From: an uncultured Pseudomonadota bacterium
Lineage (GTDB): Bacteria > Pseudomonadota > Alphaproteobacteria > CACZRW01
Assembly (NCBI GenBank): GCA_902783675.1
Contig: CACZRW010000055.1
Span: 1 to 5,601 of the forward strand
Length of the DNA: 5,601 nucleotides
Direction: 5' to 3'
Shown: positions 1 through 5,245 of the stretch, piece by piece
How positions within the stretch are numbered: position 1 is the first letter of the stretch
How the letters are laid out: each line of letters opens with the position of its first letter
Made by a program: the position numbers and the translations under genes
Notes under the pieces: generated by a model
Database searches by the model: none
What the model saw: the letters and a program-made list of their open reading frames with translations, nothing else
Told to the model about the DNA's origin: nothing

Positions 1-56
1 AGTGCCAGCTTAATCTTACTTTTCGGAAATGTTAAGAGGGGTTTAAGGCTTCGCCC

Positions 57-192
57 AATTAGGAATTAGGAATGAGGAATTAGAAATTAGGAATGATTGC
101 GTTTTTGCTTTTTTGCAAAAACAACTTTTATTTTTTTATTTTTCCTCATTTCTCATTTCTCATTTCTCATTCCTCATTCCTCATTCCTCATT
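57..192. repeat. Heptanucleotide-array hairpin element, copy 1
   Basis: The left side holds five heptads of the form AATTAGG/AATGAGG/AATTAGA (57-91) followed by AATGATT. A small hairpin follows: GTTTTTGC at 101-108, a six-T loop, GCAAAAAC at 115-122. After a T-rich stretch the right side holds seven heptads of CCTCATT or TCTCATT (144-192). The right heptads are the complement of the AATGAGG form, so the two arrays can pair imperfectly around the central hairpin. The same architecture, with an identical AATGATTGCGTTTTTGC core, recurs at 3680-3778, so this is a dispersed repeat family. Function unknown. It resembles the heptameric short tandem repeats known from cyanobacteria only in general form. 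Confidence 0.85.
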
Positions 193-202
193 GGGCGAAG
201 CC

Positions 203-218
203 TTAAACCCCTCTTAAC
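203..218 (+). promoter_or_regulatory. Putative CtrA box upstream of cckA
   Basis: TTAA at 203-206, seven bases, then TTAAC at 214-218 gives a full match to the alphaproteobacterial CtrA recognition sequence TTAA-N7-TTAA(C). It sits 32 bases before the cckA start codon. Because it lies in the inverted repeat arm, a mirror-image copy exists at about 31-46. CckA controls CtrA phosphorylation through ChpT, so CtrA binding here would close a feedback loop. That role is inference from motif and position. Eight fixed AT bases in AT-rich DNA can occur by chance. Confidence 0.4.
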
Positions 219-249
219 ATTTCCGAAAAGTAAGATTAAGCTGGCACTT

Positions 250-2679
250 ATGAGCAAGATAACTTACATAGCCCCCGCATCTTTAACCGCGCTTGCGGGC
301 GCGGCCGCTTTCATAAGCCCTGCGCTGGCCATGGGTTTTGCCGCCGCTTCACTTTTGTCTCTTATCCCTTTGGCGAAAGATAAAAAGGACAAAATCGCCG
401 CCATAGAAAACACCATGCTGCTGGAAGACTCCCGTTTCCCAAAGGCACTTTGTGACCCCTTGGGAAGGATAATTTCCTATAACATACCTGGCGGAGAGTT
501 CTTCGGCACCGATGGCATTTTCACCAAAATCGCAAACGAGCTTTGCCCCACCGACTCTGCCACCAAAGAAGCCTTTGCCAAACTTTCCCAAAGCCTTTCT
601 TTAGGGCTGGACACGAGCGCTGCGCTTTCCTTCGGAGCGAAAGGCGACAAGCGCTTTTTCGTAGAAATGCGCAAGATAAAGTCCCGCCCCTTGTGGCTCG
701 CCACCGCAAAGGACATTACCGCCAAAACGCAAATAAACGCCTTTTTGCAAAAGGAGCGCAGAGAGCTTTCCGCCTTTTTGGATAACATCCCGATAGGGCT
801 TTTCGCCACCGACGCAAAGGGCAATATCTTGGTTGCGGGCGGCACTTTTTGCAAATGGCTGGACATATCAAGCACGATGATAGTGGGGCTTAACATCGCG
901 GACTTTATTGTCGGCAATAACAAGCCCGACCCGCTGACCGACTGGCAAGGCGATGTTACTTTCAAAACGGCAAAAGGCAATTTTTTCAAGGCGCACTTTC
1001 GCCAATTTTTAAGCATTGAGGATGGCGCAAGCATTATCCGCGCGGCAGTGATTCGCAATGTCTCCTCAAAGCGCGAACTTGAAGGCGAGCTTGAACAGAC
1101 CAAGCGGCAGGTAGCACTGCTTTTCGGCGACACGCCCTTTGGCATTGCGCTTGCGGACAAAGACGGCATCATCTCGGAAGTGAACCCCGCGCTCATAAAA
1201 ATGCTGGGAAGGAAAAAGTCCGACATTGTCGGCGAAAGCATTTTCAAAACGCTGGGCGAAACGGACTGCCTTGAGCTTCAGGACAAAATGACAAAGGTGC
1301 TGCAAGGCTCTGCCGCCGGCGCAAGGTGCGAAGTCAAGGTGGATTTAAGCGGCTCCTCACCCTCGCCCGAGCGCATTTTCGCCATTTTCATTCGCCCGAT
1401 GAAATCGCTTGCCTCCGACTCGGCTTTAGAAACCGAATACATCTCCGGCCTGATTTTCCACTTCTTTGACACTACCGAGTGGAAGAATTTGGAACTGCAA
1501 TTTGAGCAAGCGCAAAAGATGCAGGCGATGGGACAATTGGCAGGCGGCATTGCTCACGACTTTAACAACATTTTGACCGGCATTTTGGGCTTTTGCGACT
1601 TCCTTTTGGCAAGGCACAATGTCGGCGATCCATCCTTCACCGACATCATGCAAATCCAACAAAACGCGGCACGAGCGGCAAATCTTGTCCGCCAACTTTT
1701 AGCCTTCTCGCGCAAGCAATCCTTGACACCTAAAATTATAGACACCTCGGAAGCGGTTGCCGACATCGTCGACATGGTGCGCCAGCTCATCAGCGCCCGC
1801 TTTGAAGTAAAGGTGGATTATGCCCGCGACCTCGGCTATATCCGCATTGATAAAGGCCAGTTTGAGCAAGTCTTTATGAACCTTGCGGTGAACGCCTGCC
1901 ACGCCATGGGCGACAAAGGCACTATTACCATAAACATCTCGCCCTGCACCTTTACCGAGCCGCAACAAAACGATTCGGAAATAATCCCCGCGGGCGACTT
2001 TGTGCTGTTTGAGTTCAGCGACACGGGCTGCGGCATTCCCAAGGAAAACCTAAAGCGCATATTTGAGCCTTTCTTCTCAACCAAGTCCGATAAGGGCGAA
2101 GGCACAGGGCTGGGCCTTGCGACCGTTTACGGCATTATCCGCCAGACCGAAGGCTTCATCTCGGTAGAAAGCAAAATCGGCGTCGGCACGACTTTCAAAG
2201 TCCTCCTTCCCCGCTTTAAAAAGCCAAAAGGCGAGGCCGCCCCAATCCCGACCGAAGCCCCGAAGCAAGTCACCATTTCCGCCAACATGCCCCCCGTAAG
2301 CTCCGGCAAAGACTTAAAAGGCACCAGGATTTTACTTGCCGAGGACGAATCCGCCGTCCGCCTTTTCGCCGCCCGCGCGCTCAAGAACAAAGGCTTTGCC
2401 GTGACCGCCTGCGACTGCGGCGAATCCGCTTTGGAAGAGGCCCGCAAAGATCGCCACTTTGACTTGCTGCTTACGGATATGACCATGCCGGGCATGGACG
2501 GCGCTACGCTGGCAAAGGAAGTAAAAGACCTTATCCCGTCCGTCAAAGTCATTATCATGAGCGGCTTTTCCGAGGACATCGCCAAAGGCGCGCTTGCCGA
2601 CAATGAAGAAATCCACTTTTTAGGCAAGCCCTTCAACCTTGACCAAATCACTAAAAAGGTCAAGGAAGTCCTCTCCTAA
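250..2679 (+). CDS. cckA: CckA-type hybrid sensor histidine kinase/response regulator
   Basis: This is an inner-membrane hybrid kinase of 809 residues. In alphaproteobacteria CckA autophosphorylates, passes phosphate to its own receiver and on to ChpT, and so controls CtrA and CpdR in the cell cycle. Two hydrophobic segments (about 4-24 and 26-42) form a membrane hairpin, followed by a KDKKDK stretch. A degenerate PAS-like region follows (about 55-155), then two clearer PAS domains (about 166-275 and 285-405). The dimerisation domain has the H-box HDFNN with phospho-acceptor His436. The ATPase domain shows the N-box around Asn548, DTGCGIP at 591-597, the F-box EPFFSTK and GTGLGL at 618-623. 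After a proline-rich linker (about 665-690) the receiver has E698/D699, phospho-acceptor Asp743, Ser771 and Lys793, so it appears intact. I chose ATG 250. The open frame reaches back to a TTG at 97, but that part only translates the repeat. There is no good Shine-Dalgarno before 250. Caulobacter CckA is about 690 residues, so this one has extra sensory sequence. Confidence 0.92.
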   Translation: MSKITYIAPASLTALAGAAAFISPALAMGFAAASLLSLIPLAKDKKDKIAAIENTMLLEDSRFPKALCDPLGRIISYNIPGGEFFGTDGIFTKIANELCPTDSATKEAFAKLSQSLSLGLDTSAALSFGAKGDKRFFVEMRKIKSRPLWLATAKDITAKTQINAFLQKERRELSAFLDNIPIGLFATDAKGNILVAGGTFCKWLDISSTMIVGLNIADFIVGNNKPDPLTDWQGDVTFKTAKGNFFKAHFRQFLSIEDGASIIRAAVIRNVSSKRELEGELEQTKRQVALLFGDTPFGIALADKDGIISEVNPALIKMLGRKKSDIVGESIFKTLGETDCLELQDKMTKVLQGSAAGARCEVKVDLSGSSPSPERIFAIFIRPMKSLASDSALETEYISGLIFHFFDTTEWKNLELQFEQAQKMQAMGQLAGGIAHDFNNILTGILGFCDFLLARHNVGDPSFTDIMQIQQNAARAANLVRQLLAFSRKQSLTPKIIDTSEAVADIVDMVRQLISARFEVKVDYARDLGYIRIDKGQFEQVFMNLAVNACHAMGDKGTITINISPCTFTEPQQNDSEIIPAGDFVLFEFSDTGCGIPKENLKRIFEPFFSTKSDKGEGTGLGLATVYGIIRQTEGFISVESKIGVGTTFKVLLPRFKKPKGEAAPIPTEAPKQVTISANMPPVSSGKDLKGTRILLAEDESAVRLFAARALKNKGFAVTACDCGESALEEARKDRHFDLLLTDMTMPGMDGATLAKEVKDLIPSVKVIIMSGFSEDIAKGALADNEEIHFLGKPFNLDQITKKVKEVLS

Positions 2680-2688
2680 CCTTTTCTC

Positions 2689-2716
2689 TTGACAAAAAGC
2701 CGCAAAGTGCTACTCT
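2689..2716 (+). promoter_or_regulatory. Sigma-70-type promoter for the micro-gene cluster
   Basis: A perfect -35 TTGACA at 2689-2694 is followed after 16 bases by TACTCT at 2711-2716 as the -10. It begins ten bases after the cckA stop and lies 28-55 bases before the first micro-gene start. The context, CTTGACA followed by an A-run, fits the housekeeping promoters of alphaproteobacteria. It implies that the cluster is transcribed independently of cckA, although no terminator is visible between them and read-through is possible. No comparably good promoter is visible in the spacers before copies 2-4, so the four genes may share this one. Confidence 0.7.
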
Positions 2717-2743
2717 TTCCTCCACGAATTAAACGAGGTAACT

Positions 2744-2938
2744 ATGAATCAAGACATTAAAAACAAGTTTAAAGCCACATTTTGCGGAGTTGCCGCGGCT
2801 CTCGGATTTACCGGTCTGATTGTCTTTGGCGCTCACGCTACGGTGTATGCTCAAGCCTTAAGTCTTATTCCCGCCGCAATTTGCGGACTTGCTTCTTTAG
2901 CCTTTATTAACCTTATGTTCAAGACGCAGTCTCGCTGA
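2744..2938 (+). CDS. Two-helix membrane micro-protein, copy 1 of 4
   Basis: This gene encodes 64 residues and I recognise no named family. The N-terminus is basic (four Lys in the first ten residues). Two hydrophobic segments (about 13-34 and 39-58) are separated by a short AQALS turn, and the C-terminus ends in KTQSR. By the positive-inside rule this predicts a hairpin in the inner membrane with both ends cytoplasmic. It shares K-x3-C-G (Lys10, Cys14, Gly15), a His at 31 and Q-x-L-x3-P (Gln37, Leu39, Pro43) with the three genes downstream. It is closest to copy 3: both have LSLIP after the turn and end in Q-[SA]-R. A ribosome site AACGAGG lies five bases before the ATG. Unlike copies 2-4 it has its own promoter, lacks the upstream mini-ORF and has four extra N-terminal residues. 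It is probably a real, expressed gene given the promoter, ribosome site and paralogues. Confidence 0.8.
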   Translation: MNQDIKNKFKATFCGVAAALGFTGLIVFGAHATVYAQALSLIPAAICGLASLAFINLMFKTQSR

Positions 2939-2945
2939 TATAGGG

Positions 2946-2980
2946 TTAAGGGTTAAAGTTTAAAGCTTAAGGCTTAAGGT
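2946..2980. repeat. TTAA heptad array in spacer between copies 1 and 2
   Basis: TTAA occurs five times at exact 7-bp steps (starts 2946, 2953, 2960, 2967, 2974), with the variable bases mostly G and A or C. Similar TTAA repeats stand in the next two spacers, so the array belongs to the duplicated unit. The spacing is TTAA-N3-TTAA, which does not match the CtrA box (TTAA-N7-TTAA). The repeats also present AAGG cores that weakly resemble ribosome sites. Function unknown. Confidence 0.75.
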
Positions 2981-2989
2981 TGTGGCTAA

Positions 2990-3016
2990 ATGAAAGATGA
3001 GGTGAGCCATGAGTAA
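2990..3016 (+). promoter_or_regulatory. Mini-ORF overlapping start of copy 2 (possible leader peptide)
   Basis: An 8-codon frame, MKDEVSHE plus TAA, starts 19 bases before the copy 2 ATG and ends inside that gene, with an 8-base overlap in a +1 frame. It contains the ribosome site of copy 2 (GATGAGG). Equivalent frames at the same 19-base distance precede copies 3 and 4. It could couple translation or simply reflect duplication of the ribosome-site block. Confidence 0.35.
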
Positions 3017-3188
3017 ACGTCTTAAAGCAGCCTACTGCGGAGCCATCGGCATCCTTGGACTTGCCGGCTTTACGATCTCTGCAATCCATTTAGTGGAACA
3101 ACCTTTGTATATTATCCCTGCCGTCCTTTACGGTGCAGTATTTTTGCAATTCGGTAATCTTATGGACAAGGAAATGTCTCACGGATAA
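3009..3188 (+). CDS. Two-helix membrane micro-protein, copy 2 of 4
   Basis: This gene encodes 59 residues and is paralogous to the flanking micro-genes; no known family is recognised. The protein starts MSKRLKAAYCGA. A hydrophobic helix (about 9-29) is followed by a short turn, EQPL, and a second hydrophobic segment (about 33-50). The tail is DKEMSHG, more acidic than in the other copies. Family positions are Lys6, Cys10-Gly11, His27, Gln31, Leu33 and Pro37. The hairpin is predicted to sit in the inner membrane. The ribosome site GAGGTGA lies just before the ATG, inside the overlapping mini-ORF at 2990. The start is exactly 241 bases before the copy 3 start. Glu30 at the turn and the acidic tail suggest divergence from copies 1 and 3, but the conserved residues are kept, so it is unlikely to be a dead copy. 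Confidence 0.75.
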   Translation: MSKRLKAAYCGAIGILGLAGFTISAIHLVEQPLYIIPAVLYGAVFLQFGNLMDKEMSHG

Positions 3189-3192
3189 GTAG

Positions 3193-3224
3193 TTAAGAGT
3201 TAAAGGTTAAAGGTTAAGGTTTAA
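3193..3224. repeat. TTAA heptad array in spacer between copies 2 and 3
   Basis: TTAA recurs five times at exact 7-bp steps (starts 3193, 3200, 3207, 3214, 3221). The consensus is GTTAAAG/GTTAAGG. The array runs directly into the conserved block CTAAATGAAAAGCGAGG that carries the mini-ORF start and the ribosome site of copy 3. It has the same design as the spacer at 2946-2980 but differs in the variable bases. Confidence 0.75.
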
Positions 3225-3230
3225 GGCTAA

Positions 3231-3257
3231 ATGAAAAGCGAGGAACGCCATGAGTAA
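3231..3257 (+). promoter_or_regulatory. Mini-ORF overlapping start of copy 3 (possible leader peptide)
   Basis: An 8-codon frame, MKSEERHE plus TAA, starts 19 bases before the copy 3 ATG and overlaps it by 8 bases. It matches the frames before copies 2 and 4 in length, start distance and pattern MK-x-E-x-x-HE. An AAGG lies four bases before its ATG and could act as a weak ribosome site. The ribosome site of copy 3 (GCGAGG) lies within it. Confidence 0.35.
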
Positions 3258-3432
3258 AAATTTTAAAGTTAAATGTTGCGGGGCCATCGCCTCTCTCGGG
3301 CTTATAGGTTTTACAGCCTTTGCCGCCCATGCGGTAATATTTAATCAGCCTTTAAGTCTTATCCCCTCATTAGCCTGCATCGGCGTATCGCTTGCTTTTG
3401 GCGATTGTATGACCAGAGTGCAAGCCCGCTGA
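3250..3432 (+). CDS. Two-helix membrane micro-protein, copy 3 of 4
   Basis: This gene encodes 60 residues of the same unrecognised family. The start MSKNFKVKCCGA is basic and carries a double cysteine (Cys9, Cys10) before Gly11. The first hydrophobic segment spans about 10-31, the turn is NQPLS, and the second spans about 35-53; the end TRVQAR is basic. Both termini are therefore predicted cytoplasmic. Family positions are Lys6, Cys10-Gly11, His27, Gln33, Leu35 and Pro39. It is most similar to copy 1 across the helix-turn-helix region and at the C-terminus, and the DNA around the two stop codons is also alike (CGCTGATA). Its start lies exactly 241 bases after copy 2 and 241 before copy 4, which supports a tandem duplication unit. 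Ribosome site: GCGAGG, about nine bases before the ATG. Confidence 0.8.
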   Translation: MSKNFKVKCCGAIASLGLIGFTAFAAHAVIFNQPLSLIPSLACIGVSLAFGDCMTRVQAR

Positions 3433-3471
3433 TAAAAGGCTTACAAGTTACGGGATAAGGTTTAAGGTTAA

Positions 3472-3498
3472 ATGAAAAGCGAGGTGAATCATGAGTAG
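3472..3498 (+). promoter_or_regulatory. Mini-ORF overlapping start of copy 4 (possible leader peptide)
   Basis: An 8-codon frame, MKSEVNHE plus TAG, starts 19 bases before the copy 4 ATG and overlaps it by 8 bases. It is the third member of the set at 2990 and 3231. The spacer before it (3433-3471) keeps only two TTAA units, six bases apart, so the long heptad array is degenerate here, whereas the mini-ORF block is well kept. Confidence 0.35.
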
Positions 3499-3667
3499 AG
3501 ATTTTAAAATAAGATGTTGCGGAGCTACCGCCGTCGTCGCAGCTGTCAGCGCCGCCATTCTCAGCATCTATGCCGTAGTCCAGCCGCTGTTTGTCGTCCC
3601 TACCATAGCTTGCTGTGCCGTAGCCGGGATATCTTGGGCTCTTGCGGAAACAGCTATGGTGCGTTAG
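3491..3667 (+). CDS. Two-helix membrane micro-protein, copy 4 of 4
   Basis: This gene encodes 58 residues and is the most divergent paralogue; the family is not recognised. The start MSRDFKIRCCGA matches copy 3 closely. The first hydrophobic segment (about 10-30) is valine- and alanine-rich, the turn is QPLF, and the second segment (about 33-51) contains CC and a tryptophan. The end is ETAMVR. Family positions are Lys6, Cys10-Gly11, Gln31, Leu33 and Pro37; the usual His27 is Tyr. The double inner-membrane helix prediction holds. Ribosome site GCGAGGTGA lies before the ATG. It is the last gene of the cluster: a heptad/hairpin repeat element starts 12 bases after its stop and may end the transcript. 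Confidence 0.75.
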   Translation: MSRDFKIRCCGATAVVAAVSAAILSIYAVVQPLFVVPTIACCAVAGISWALAETAMVR

Positions 3668-3679
3668 CAGGCAAAAGCT

Positions 3680-3778
3680 AATTAGGAATTAGGAATGATT
3701 GCGTTTTTGCATTCTGCAAAAACAGCTTTTGTTTTTTCTCATTCCTCATTTCTCATTCCTCATTCCTAATTTCTCATT
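3680..3778. repeat. Heptanucleotide-array hairpin element, copy 2
   Basis: This is the second copy of the element at 57-192. Two AATTAGG heptads (3680-3693) lead into the same core AATGATTGCGTTTTTGC. The hairpin has identical stem arms (3703-3710 and 3716-3723) but a different loop (ATTCT instead of six T). On the right stand six heptads (3737-3778), mostly CCTCATT and TCTCATT with one CCTAATT. Flanking CAAAAGCT at 3672-3679 pairs with AGCTTTTG at 3724-3731. Copies differ in heptad number and loop but keep the stem, as expected for an element defined by its fold. Confidence 0.85.
3703..3737 (+). terminator. Possible terminator of the micro-gene cluster inside the repeat
   Basis: The 8-bp stem GTTTTTGC/GCAAAAAC is followed by AGCTTTTG and six more T. 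A weak intrinsic terminator could form on the plus strand 36 bases after the last micro-gene. The stem has only three GC pairs, so efficiency is doubtful. Confidence 0.3.
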
Positions 3779-3933
3779 AAACTCATCACCTTATAAGCTT
3801 ATAAACAACTGTTACAGCGATTGTTCTCTCTTTTTTCTCTTTTTTCACAAAAAGTTCTTGCTTAATGAGAACAAATAAGATACAAAAGTCCTTATTGAAG
3901 TGACCCCCGTTTTATGAGATAAGGAGAAATCAA
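3779..3933 (+). promoter_or_regulatory. recA control region with candidate promoter and operator
   Basis: No gene is visible in this stretch. A 14-bp perfect palindrome TTATAAGCTTATAA lies at 3791-3804. A candidate promoter is TTGCTT (3858-3863), 17 bases, TACAAA (3881-3886). Its -35 lies within an inverted pair GTTCT (3854-3858) and AGAAC (3868-3872). The GTTC half-site is the one used by alphaproteobacterial LexA, but the known box is a direct repeat GTTC-N7-GTTC and I do not find that arrangement here. A strong ribosome site AAGGAG (3921-3926) lies seven bases before the recA ATG. SOS control is expected for recA in general; this site as its operator is inference. Confidence 0.4.
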
Positions 3934-5058
3934 ATGTCAGCAACAGTTTTAAAATTAGTGGAAAAGGAAATGGATAAAGGAAAAGCTCTTGACGCTGCGC
4001 TCTCTCAGATTGAGCGCTCTTTTGGTAAAGGTTCTATTATGCGCCTTGGCGACTCGGACAACGCGGTTGAAGTTCCCGCAATATCGACCGGCTCGCTGGG
4101 TTTGGATTTGGCGCTTGGTATCGGCGGCTTGCCCAAAGGCCGCATTGTCGAGATTTACGGCCCCGAAAGCTCGGGCAAAACGACCATGGCTTTACAAGTT
4201 GTTGCCGAGTCTCAAAAGCAGGGCGGCTCGTGCGCCTACATTGACGCCGAACATGCGCTTGACCCTTCTTATGCGGGCAAGCTCGGCGTGAACATCGGCG
4301 ATTTGCTTATATCGCAGCCTGATACGGGCGAGCAGGCATTGGAAATTGCCGACACTTTGGTGCGCTCGGGGGCAATTGATGTGCTGGTGATTGACTCGGT
4401 TGCCGCTTTGGTTCCGAAGGCCGAGCTGGAAGGAGAAATGGGCGATTCCCATGTCGGACTTCAAGCCCGCCTTATGAGCCAGGCACTGCGTAAATTGACG
4501 GCATCGGTCGCGCACTCTAACACTTTAATGATTTTCATTAACCAGATTCGTATGAAAATCGGCGTGATGTTCGGTTCTCCGGAAACGACGACGGGCGGCA
4601 ATGCGCTTAAGTTTTATGCTTCGGTTCGCCTTGATATTCGTCGCATCGGCTCAATTAAGGACCGCGAAGAAACTATCGGCAATCAAACTCGTGTAAAGGT
4701 GGTAAAGAACAAAGTATCTCCTCCGTTCAAGACCGTTGACTTTGACATCATGTATGGCGAAGGCGTATCGAAAACGGGCGAGCTTGTTGACCTTGGTGTA
4801 AAGGCGGGAATAGTGGAAAAGTCCGGCGCATGGTTCGCTTATAAGGGCGAGAAAATCGGTCAGGGCCGTGAAAACGCCAAGCGCTATTTGAAGGACAATC
4901 CCAAACTTGCCGCCGAATTGGAAGCTGCAATCCGCGCTCATGCCAAGGATATTTCCCAAACCATGATCGGCTCGGCGGCAAAAGATGAGGCTGACGCAGA
5001 TATAGCGGAAGGTTCGGAGGCCTCGGGCGAAGCAGGCCTTGCCACGATTGAAGAATAA
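3934..5058 (+). CDS. recA: RecA recombinase
   Basis: This gene encodes 374 residues, slightly longer than E. coli RecA (about 353). RecA is the cytoplasmic ATP-dependent strand-exchange protein that coats single-stranded DNA, drives homologous recombination and triggers LexA self-cleavage. Visible landmarks are the N-terminal helix with KALDAALSQIERSFGKGS (17-34), Walker A GPESSGKTT (76-84), catalytic Glu106 in DAEHALDP, Walker B VLVIDS (150-155), and the DNA-binding loop L2 region from about NQIRMKIG (203) through PETTTGGNA (216-224). The highly conserved KFYASVRLDIRR stretch starts at 226. The C-terminal domain ends in a long acidic tail (about 351-374) rich in Glu and Asp, typical of RecA and used to modulate DNA binding. 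The first 15 residues match the alphaproteobacterial style of N-terminus. The start is fixed by AAGGAG seven bases upstream. The gene looks complete and is transcribed alone, ending at a strong terminator. Confidence 0.98.
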   Translation: MSATVLKLVEKEMDKGKALDAALSQIERSFGKGSIMRLGDSDNAVEVPAISTGSLGLDLALGIGGLPKGRIVEIYGPESSGKTTMALQVVAESQKQGGSCAYIDAEHALDPSYAGKLGVNIGDLLISQPDTGEQALEIADTLVRSGAIDVLVIDSVAALVPKAELEGEMGDSHVGLQARLMSQALRKLTASVAHSNTLMIFINQIRMKIGVMFGSPETTTGGNALKFYASVRLDIRRIGSIKDREETIGNQTRVKVVKNKVSPPFKTVDFDIMYGEGVSKTGELVDLGVKAGIVEKSGAWFAYKGEKIGQGRENAKRYLKDNPKLAAELEAAIRAHAKDISQTMIGSAAKDEADADIAEGSEASGEAGLATIEE

Positions 5059-5077
5059 CTTTCTAACCTTACTCCTT

Positions 5078-5119
5078 AAAAAATCCCCGCTTTTAAAAAC
5101 AAAAAAGCGGGGGCTTTTT
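5078..5119 (+). terminator. Intrinsic terminator after recA
   Basis: CCCCGCTTTT at 5085-5094 pairs perfectly with AAAAGCGGGG at 5103-5112 around an eight-base A-rich loop, and GCTTTTT follows. The stem is preceded by an A-run, so the structure could also stop transcription on the minus strand. It starts about 27 bases after the recA stop. Confidence 0.9.
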
Positions 5120-5126
5120 AATTTTC

Positions 5127-5155
5127 TTGCCAATTGCGCTTAAAAATAGTATCAA
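5127..5155 (+). promoter_or_regulatory. Candidate promoter for tRNA-Thr
   Basis: TTGCCA at 5127-5132, 17 bases, then TATCAA at 5150-5155 fits a sigma-70-type promoter. It would start transcription a few bases before the tRNA at 5170. Because it follows the recA terminator directly, the tRNA needs a promoter of its own. Confidence 0.45.
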
Positions 5156-5169
5156 CACCTTTCACTTAT

Positions 5170-5245
<76 letters not shown>

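Larger units (their letters stand above)
1..248. repeat. 57-bp perfect inverted repeat enclosing a heptad-array hairpin
   Basis: Bases 1-57 are the exact reverse complement of bases 192-248, with no mismatch over 57 bp. The space between them is itself roughly palindromic, so the whole block could fold into one very long cruciform or RNA hairpin. The right arm ends one base before the cckA start codon. The left arm begins at the first base of the window, so the repeat may extend further left. Three readings are possible: a small non-autonomous mobile element with long terminal repeats, a duplicated and inverted cckA leader, or a fold-back assembly artefact at a contig end. The sequence alone does not decide. 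No protein-coding gene is supported here; a reading frame that runs in from base 97 only translates the repeat. Confidence 0.9.

Noticed and set aside
57..192. CRISPR array
   Set aside because: The repeats are contiguous 7-base units without spacers, and no cas gene is present.
93..209. Small frame starting ATGATTGCG in repeat copy 1, with a counterpart at 3694 in copy 2
   Set aside because: The shared start comes from the repeat core, and the rest is heptad-array translation; lengths differ (38 and 24 residues) and no conserved protein results.
97..249. N-terminal extension of the kinase frame from a TTG at 97
   Set aside because: These 51 residues translate the repeat (recurring SFLIPHS-like units every 21 bases) and do not resemble CckA; the ATG at 250 starts the plausible membrane hairpin.
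477..1247. Minus-strand frame of 256 residues inside cckA
   Set aside because: Every domain motif of the kinase is on the plus strand here; the antisense frame is serine- and lysine-rich shadow sequence with no recognisable motif.
2946..3471. TTAA arrays as clusters of CtrA boxes
   Set aside because: The TTAA units are 7 bases apart, or 6 in the third spacer, whereas the CtrA box needs an 11-base step (TTAA-N7-TTAA).
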